Assembly (NCBI GenBank): GCA_017979445.1
Contig: CM030706.1
Location: 6,241,595-6,305,594, forward strand
Length of the DNA: 64,000 nt
DNA from: Akebia trifoliata
Lineage: Eukaryota; Streptophyta; Magnoliopsida; Ranunculales; Lardizabalaceae
Direction: 5' to 3'
This document shows, one piece after another, positions 57,262-64,000 of this stretch. Both the position numbers and the translations under genes were made by a program. Position 1 is the first letter of the stretch. Every line of letters starts with the position of its first letter. The notes beneath the pieces were generated by a model. The model was not told the origin of the DNA and made no database searches. It saw nothing but the letters and a program-made list of their open reading frames with translations.

Positions 57262-59021
57262 TGTGGGTGAAAGAGCCCTCGATCTGCGGATCCACTTTTG
57301 AACCTTGAAGTTTGGGAGTCGCCACCTAGTTATTACGGTCTAGGAACTAATCATTGACTCTAAAAACAAAGACAACTAATTTACGAAAGAAAATACGGGT
57401 GGGTTCGAGGATCACATTACGGGGTTGGAAGGTGTTAAGCACCAACCCCGCCCGGCAAGTGCCGGTCTCTACTTCTTCCCAAAAATCGGTTACACTGCAA
57501 AATAGATCAAAAATAACAAATAATTATAATAAAAAAATATAAAAGAAAGTTACCTTGCCGATTAGTACGATTCCCTCAGCACCAGCGAAGAGTATCTACG
57601 TATGTATTTCCTTGGTATTCGCCCGTCACCGAATTTGATTTCTGATCTCCAAGTTGAGGTATCTTCTTCTTAGATCTGTGAGTTTTCTGATTTTTCTTAT
57701 GGATTTGAAGGTGTTTTGAAAGGATTTTTGGGTGTTTTTTGAACTAAAGTTAAGGTATGGGTGTAAGGTAAGGAGTTATGACTTCAAAATTAGGATTTTG
57801 AGAAGGTTGGGGAGGCTTCTTGACCTATTTTTCCTAGGATTTTTTGATTTGATACGAAAATAGGGTGTGAGGATCTCTATTTATAGATTTTTTTAAGGGT
57901 TGATTTAGATAAAATTAGTGTTTAATTAGAATTCTTTTAGTTAGAGTTGTATTTTAGTTAAAATTGTTTTATGTAGAGTTGTATTTTAATTAGAATTGTT
58001 TTAGGTAGAGTTACATTTTAGTTAGAATTCTATTAAATAGAGTTATTATTTAATTAGACTCTATTAGGATTTTGACTTTTGGTCTTATTTGGTTGACTTT
58101 AAGATTTTGACTTTAGTCTTAATTGATTAACTTTAATATCTTGACTTTAGTCTTACTTAATCGACTTTAATTTTGACTTTAGTCTTACTTAATTGAATTT
58201 AATACCTTGACTTTAGTCTTGCTTGATTGACTTTAATTTTTTGGAGAACCCCCCTCTATTATATCTTTAATTCTTTGAACCCCCAAATGGAGGGGTCCTT
58301 AAAAAAATATCTTGCGAACCCTCAACAATTTTGCCTAAGAGTCTGATTGATCGATTTTTTTAGTTCAAAATTTTAAATTAATTTCATTAATGTTTCACTT
58401 TAATTATTTAATATTTTATTTATTAATTTCAAAAATTTTAATTATAAAAATTATGAAATTACCGTTTTACCCCCCGGAGAGGACTTTTCGCGTTTTAAGT
58501 CTATTTTCGATGTTCTAGAATGTTTTAGAAATAATTTTTCATAAAGAATTCAACGGGAATGTTGGTTTTTATCATTAATAAAAAATTTTGTGTGAAATGG
58601 TCGTAAACTTTATGAGGGGCATTTTCGTAATTTTGTCAAATTCTATGAAAATTGGCGAAATGACTTATTTAGTTTCGATTTGTTGTTTTATGTGTTGTAA
58701 AGGGTTTTCCTAAGCGTAATATAGGCTGTAGGGATATTTTGATGTTGGGGGTATTTTGGTAATTTGGTCATTTTTAGTTATTTTTATCGTGAAGCTTCTT
58801 TTTGGTCTGCAAGATGATGGTTTCTATGTTTCTGGGGTCATATTTTCCTAGCGTAGCGTGGTTTCTACAGTTTTGTTAATTTGAGATACCTCATTCGGAT
58901 TTCTGAAACATATGTGGTAACAAAATAAAGCGTTGGAATAAACATCCATCATTGGGAATTGTTGCGATCAGGTTGACGAGTTGATTAATCAGGCGAGTGC
59001 AAAAAATGGGGTGTCTACAGA
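57262..59021 (-). repeat. 3' LTR of a Tat/Ogre-like Ty3/gypsy element
   Basis: In element sense (- strand) it starts TGTAGACACCCC at 59021, next to a PPT. It contains GGTGCTTAACACCTTCC near 57446-57430, close to the GGTGCCTAACACCTTCCC motif of the solo LTR at 25332, and probably ends TTTCACCCACA at 57262. The left border is tentative because no matching TSD can be seen; the other end lies beyond the window. Confidence 0.7.
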
Positions 59022-59036
59022 TGCCCCTCTTTGGCA
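59022..59036 (-). other. Polypurine tract of the Tat/Ogre-like element
   Basis: CCAAAGAGGGGCATC on the - strand, directly before TGTAGACACC. It fixes the element's orientation. Confidence 0.8.
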
Positions 59037-59479
59037 GAGGGTTGAAGCAAACTAAATAGCAAATCTATTTTGGTAGATAGTGCGATATCCGAATGCCAAA
59101 GCTAGTGACAGTTCATTTTACAGCCTGATTTAGCAATTCGTCAGGGTGTTCGGATCCTTGAGCGTAAAACTCTCCCCGAACTAAAAGGTTGTCAGGTCCT
59201 CGAGCTTGAACTCTCACTGTCGATGTCAGATCCTCGAATTTAAAAAAATTCTCCCTGACTAATGCAACAGTACACGTGTGTGCAATGGTGTGATGCTTAC
59301 TAAGTAAAAATGTGTCAGGTCCTAGAGATCTTCTCTCACTGACAATAATGATTCAAAATTGAAATGTGTTTATACAACGAAAACAATCATGGAAAGGTCA
59401 AAGAATGAGGTAATTGAAGTCATAACATTGTAGAAACTTCTTTAAATCCTATTTGAAATTCTTTTTTTAGAGTTCGAAA

Positions 59480-61150
59480 AAGTATGAGTCTCGTTTATCG
59501 GACTCGAACCTATTGTAACCACGCTTCTCAGGCTAAATAACTTAAAAAATCATGTTAATTCAATATGATTCAAACAAAGCTGGAGTCTCGTTTCTCGGAC
59601 TCTGACTAAGGTTTAGAGGAACTTAAACAATCCTATTAAAATTGAAGTCTCGTTTCTCGGACTCGAGCTAAGGTTTATAGGCACTTCAAAAAACCTATTC
59701 ATTCTATGATTCAAAAAGTTGGAGTCTCGTTTCTCGGACTCGACCTTAGGTTTGTAGGCATTTCAAAAAACCTACTCATTCTATTATTCAAAAAGTTTGA
59801 GTCTCGCTTCTCGGACCCACACTTAGGTTTGTAGGCACTTCAAAAAGTCTATTCATTCTATGATTCGAAAAGTTTGAGTCATGTTTCTCGGACTCGAACT
59901 TAGGTTTATAAGCACTTCAAAAAACCTATTCATTATATGATTCAAAAAGTTGGAGTCTCGTTTCTCGGAATCGAACTTAAGTTTGTAGGCACTTCAAAAA
60001 GCCTATTCATTCTATGATTCAAAAAGTTGGAGTCTCGTTTCTCGGACTCGAATTTAAGTTTATAGGCACTTCAAAAAGTCTATTCATTATATGATTCAAA
60101 AAGTTGGAGTCTCGCTTCTCGGACCCACACTAAGGTTTATAGGCACTTCAAAAAACCTATTCATTCTATGATTCAAAAAGTTGGAGTCTCGTTTCTCGGA
60201 CTCGACCTTAGGTTTGTAGGCATTTCAAAAAACCTACTCATTCTATTATTCAAAAAGTTTGAGTCTCGCTTCTCGGACCCACACTTAGGTTTGTAGGCAC
60301 TTCAAAAAGTCTATTCATTCTATGATTCGAAAAGTTTGAGTCATGTTTCTCGGACTCGAACTTAGGTTTATAAGCACTTCAAAAAACCTATTCATTATAT
60401 GATTCAAAAAGTTGGAGTCTCGTTTCTCGGAATCGAACTTAAGTTTGTAGGCACTTCAAAAAGCCTATTCATTCTATGATTCAAAAAGTTGGAGTCTCGT
60501 TTCTCGGACTCGAATTTAAGTTTATAGGCACTTCAAAAAGTCTATTCATTATATGATTCAAAAAGTTGGAGTCTCGCTTCTCGGACCCACACTTAGGTTT
60601 GTAGGCACTTCAAAAAACCTATTCATTCTATGATTCGAAAAGTTTGAGTCTTGTTTCTCGGACTCGAACTTAGGTTTATAAGCACTTCAAAAAACCTATT
60701 CATTCTATGATTCAAAAAGTTGGAGTCTCGTTTCTCGGAATCGAACTTAAGTTTGTAGGCACTTCAAAAAGCCTATTCATTCTATGATTCAAAAAGTTGG
60801 AGTCTCGTTTCTCGGACTCGAACTTAAGTTTATAGGCACTTCAAAAAGTCTATTCATTTTATGATTCAAAAAGTTGGAGTCTCGTTTCTCGGACTCGCAC
60901 TTAGGTTTGTAGGCACTTCAAAAAGCTTACTCATTCTATGATTCAAAAAGTTGGAGTCTCGTTTCTCGGACTCAAACTTAGGTTTGTAGGCACTTCAAAA
61001 AGCCCATTCATCTATGATTCAAAAAGTCGGAGTCTCGTTTCTCGGACTCAAACTTAGGTTTGTAGGCACTTCAAAAATCCTATTCATTCTATGATTCAAA
61101 AAGTTGGAGTCTCGTTTCTCTGACTCGAACTTACTAAGCCAGTTTCTCGG
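59480..61150 (-). repeat. 77-bp minisatellite, about 20 units, in the element's 3' region
   Basis: The unit on the + strand contains GGAGTCTCGTTTCTCGGACT, TAGGTTTGTAGGCACTTCAA and CCTATTCATTCTATGATTC. Edge units (59480-59700 and 61126-61205) are diverged. Each unit has short inverted pairs (GAGTC..GACTC and TAGGTTT..AAACCTA). Tandem repeats between pol and the 3' LTR are a known trait of Tat/Ogre elements, which supports the element assignment. Confidence 0.95.
59711..60634 (-). repeat. 462-bp higher-order duplication (six 77-bp units)
   Basis: 59711-60172 and 60173-60634 match unit by unit, with two differences by my reading, both in the sixth unit (CACTAAGGTTTATAGG against CACTTAGGTTTGTAGG). 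Units within a block differ far more from each other. A partial third copy of units 3-5 follows at 60635-60865. Confidence 0.92.
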
Positions 61151-61842
61151 GCTTAGATTTATATGAACTTAAACAATCCTATTAATTCATTCTATGATTC
61201 AAAATCGAGCTCAAAGTTTGAAAGATCAGGCCTTTATTGGCTTATCATGCATCTGGATTCATAATTATAATTGGGCTTCGTCGGACTTTTAAGCTTTTGT
61301 ATGATTTTCTTTTTATCATGTGATTAAGAACAAAAACTTTAGAATTAAATGACATTCAAAAATGCCCCTAGTTTCAAGGTTGGCTTTAATTGGAACTTGA
61401 CTACGAGACTGATAGAATGGATTACGCTTGATAAAAAAATATGGACTCTGATGTATGACAGATAGAAGAACTGACATTCTTTTAAATTTAAGACTCTTAA
61501 GATTTTCATATATGTAATAAAGAATTGATCATTATTTTTCAAAAATGCTTGAGCTGGAATTAAAAAATCTTGATAAATATTAGAATAGAAGATCTTTCTC
61601 TTCAAAGTGGTTGATGATTCTACATCCCCCATTAGTAAACACTTGAACAAGTAAACATACTTTTGAAGATCCTACAATGTTCTAGATGACTTCTGATTTT
61701 TTCGATTTCAACATTGTCTTCGTCGGATGTGAGCTCTTGGCTGAAAAATGAATATTGTGGCTTGAATGATTCTGTATTTTTTAGTTTCTGCACAAAAGCT
61801 TTCTTCTGAATTTTTCTTCTTGATGAGACCTTTCCTTCCATT

Positions 61843-62330
61843 TGATGATGCCCTAATTTTTGCCTATATCGCTTCTTCAGGTTTTCAATTTAGCGGACTT
61901 TGTTTTTCTTTTTCTGATGATGCCTTGATTTTTGCCTAGGTCGCCTTTTCAGGTTTTCAACCTAGCAGGCTTTCTTTTTTTATGGTTGTGCCATAAATTT
62001 TGTCTAAGTCGCATTTTCGAATTTTCGACTTAGCGGGTTTCTCTTTTTTCTTGATGATCTTGAATAACTAACTCGACAGCTTCTTGGTTCCCTACACCTT
62101 AACCGAATCAATTAGCATTCAGGAGGACTTAATAGGTAGGCGTAGGATATGGTTTACAAAGAAAAGATATAAGGCTCAACTTCCCAAAATGCCCCAGTTT
62201 GATATTCTATCTTTTCTGTCAATTATTTTGATTTTTTCTAAATGCCCCTAGTTTGGAATTCTTTTCTTTTTATCAATTCTTTTGATTCTTTTTTTCTAAT
62301 GCCCTTAGTTTGGCATTATCTTCTTTTGAA
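61843..62330 (-). repeat. Two further short tandem families in the element interior
   Basis: Near 61843, 61915 and 61983 a unit of about 70 bp repeats (ATGCC.TxATTTTTGCCTA, TTCAGGTTTTCAA.xTAGC). Near 62190, 62242 and 62299 a unit of about 55 bp repeats (AATGCCCCxAGTTTGG, TTTTCTT..TCAATT). Both are diverged. Confidence 0.65.
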
Positions 62331-64000
62331 CCTTTTAATAGGGGATTTTTCTTTTGGATGACAATTTCCTTAAGAGAATACATTTTTTTTAATGACTGGA
62401 CCTGAAGTAACTTCTTAGGTTGCCTACATACCCCAAATATTTCTTTTTTCCTTTTGGGATCAGGTCAAAACGTAGTTCATACCTAGACTTCTCTCCCGAG
62501 GTTGGTTGGTATGGTTTAGAAAGAAGAGGCTATTGATTTTTTTTAGAGGCTGCAAGGGGCTTAAAGAAGGTTATTTTTTCCTTGGTAAGACAGGAAAATA
62601 GTTCGACCAAAGAAGGCCTCCTTTGGTGAATGCTGTTTGACTTGGTCAAAGTTTCAAGAATTCGATATCTAGATTGCTTTGTCGAGTAAGGTCTTCTTTT
62701 GAGAAGGAGTAACTTCAATTTTCTTCTGAGAATGAGTAATCTTCAGTCTTCTTCTACAAAATTGAGTGTGATTGAGATCTTTGTATTTGACATTGACTCG
62801 TTCAATCATTTCCAAACTTCAAAGAAAATCTCATGTTCTTTTGCGAATGATAATTCTTTTCTCTGAGTAAAAAACATGATGGATACCTTCTTGTGGGTCT
62901 TGGCACATTTGTGATAGTTTGAACTACATCATTCTTGATCGATAATCTTTGATTTTGAAGTTCACCCTCGACTTTATGACTTGATCTATTTTGGTACAAT
63001 CTATCCTCATGAGACCATATAAGAACATTATTGAATTTCTCAAGTAAGTTTATTATTTTCTCATATTCCCCTGAGAATAATGTATCACCAATTTACACTT
63101 CTTGAGTGTACTCTTTAATTCCAATATTTATCAAACTTGATTAGTGAGTTTTAAGTCAATCCTCATGTTAGATATTATGCTCAAATCATTATTACACGCA
63201 TGATAATCGGAAGCTTCTATATATTATTGGAATTAAAAAACATAAACTGACAAACTCATCGAAGATTCGAGAGTTGAAGAAAGACTAACGTAATTGAAAC
63301 AACTAACTGGATTTAAAGACTGACGAAAACTGGATTGAAACTTAAAGAAAACTCAGGGATAATTATCTACAAAGCGAGAAGGTCCTTCTGGGTGGATGGA
63401 CTAGTTAGACTTGACATTGGTACTTTGACTAGACGACTCTTTTGACGAACCCAAAATGACACAAATGAGGGTTTAGAACGTTTAGGGGCACCTAAGATTA
63501 ATCATTGATTCTGAAGGTTTGACTCTTAACCACATGATTAAAAATTAGCCCTCCAATGGGAAATATTGAATCCAAATGTACTATAAGTCTATAGTGACCA
63601 AGAATGTGAAAAAGATTAGTCACGGGTCTACCCCTGGTTGGGATAGAACCTTTGATCAGAAAAATTAATTTGATCCTAAGATCGAATCTTTTTTGTATAA
63701 AATGGTCTGAATCTTTAAAAGTGAAACCAATCAGTTCAACTGATTTGGTATTGATCAGTTTGATCCATTTGTCAATTGGGCCAATTGGTTTAAGTGGTTC
63801 AAATTAATCGGTACATTTCACAGATTGGGTCGGACCGATATTGCGGATTTTGTTTGATTATTCTGGATCGGTCCCCCCCACTTACCTGTTGGTTGGATTG
63901 AATAAAGCAACCGGGGAACACCCGTAGTCAGTTCGGATCGTGACCGATAAGAAGGCTTCTATACTCTAGGTTTACTACATGCAATGCAATTTATCTGGCC
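62331..64000 (-). other. Remaining interior of the Tat/Ogre-like element, non-coding as far as seen
   Basis: No RT, RNase H, integrase or gag motif was found in short frames on either strand, including the 101-codon frame at 61345-61650. The stretch is probably the long non-coding 3' part, with pol to the right of the window. Insertion of unrelated sequence cannot be excluded. Confidence 0.45.

Noticed and set aside
1..64000. tRNA, rRNA or CRISPR
   Set aside because: No cloverleaf-capable tRNA was seen beyond SINE A/B boxes, and no rRNA core sequence. The tandem arrays lack the repeat-spacer pattern, and a CRISPR is not expected in plant nuclear DNA.

Overview
The window is nuclear DNA of a flowering plant. 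It is AT-rich, has long introns with GT..AG borders, many microsatellites and homopolymer tracts, and dense LTR retrotransposons, LINE and SINE remnants and MITEs. A eudicot or basal eudicot is plausible, but the species cannot be named from sequence alone.

Left third (1-23,100), genic. Two genes converge. On the + strand is the 3' end of a conserved-looking plant gene of unknown function (last two coding exons 1036-1225 and 2475-2687). On the - strand is one complete 13-exon gene of 17.5 kb (22936 down to 5438). Its spliced CDS is 2601 nt, keeps frame across every junction, and gives an 866-residue protein that I identify as the plant PELP1/RIX1-like ribosome-biogenesis factor. A telo-box lies just upstream of its ATG. 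Its introns carry LINE and SINE pieces, a large foldback element and microsatellites. A near-perfect hairpin with a 3-nt loop (3733-3857) and a LINE zf-RVT/RNase H remnant lie between the two genes.

Middle (23,100-47,900), transposon-rich. There is a 2.05-kb solo LTR with a 5-bp TSD (25332-27383) beside a small ORF. A three-level nest follows: a hAT-like element (29038-34920) holds a damaged Ty1/copia element (29575-34597), which holds a 2.5-kb solo LTR (31454-33992). Next come a SINE, two MITE-like elements, a decayed gene resembling the plant DUF7086 family (39640-40395) and a 3.5-kb solo LTR (42595-46059) containing a cluster of DRE-type motifs. No intact host gene is visible here.

Right third (47,900-64,000). 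A complete, apparently non-autonomous LTR element lies on the - strand (47905-51696; 384-bp LTRs, PBS, PPT, TSD AATAC). It carries a 67-bp tandem array that is open in all three frames. MITEs with amplified end sequences and a repeat block related to 28.8-29.0 kb follow. The window ends in the 3' part of a Tat/Ogre-like element on the - strand: LTR 57262-59021, PPT, then a 77-bp minisatellite of about 20 units with a six-unit (462-bp) higher-order duplication.

I found no tRNA, rRNA or CRISPR. The most unusual features are the two tandem arrays placed next to the 3' LTRs of two different elements, the intergenic hairpin, the nested insertion and the chimeric copia interior.
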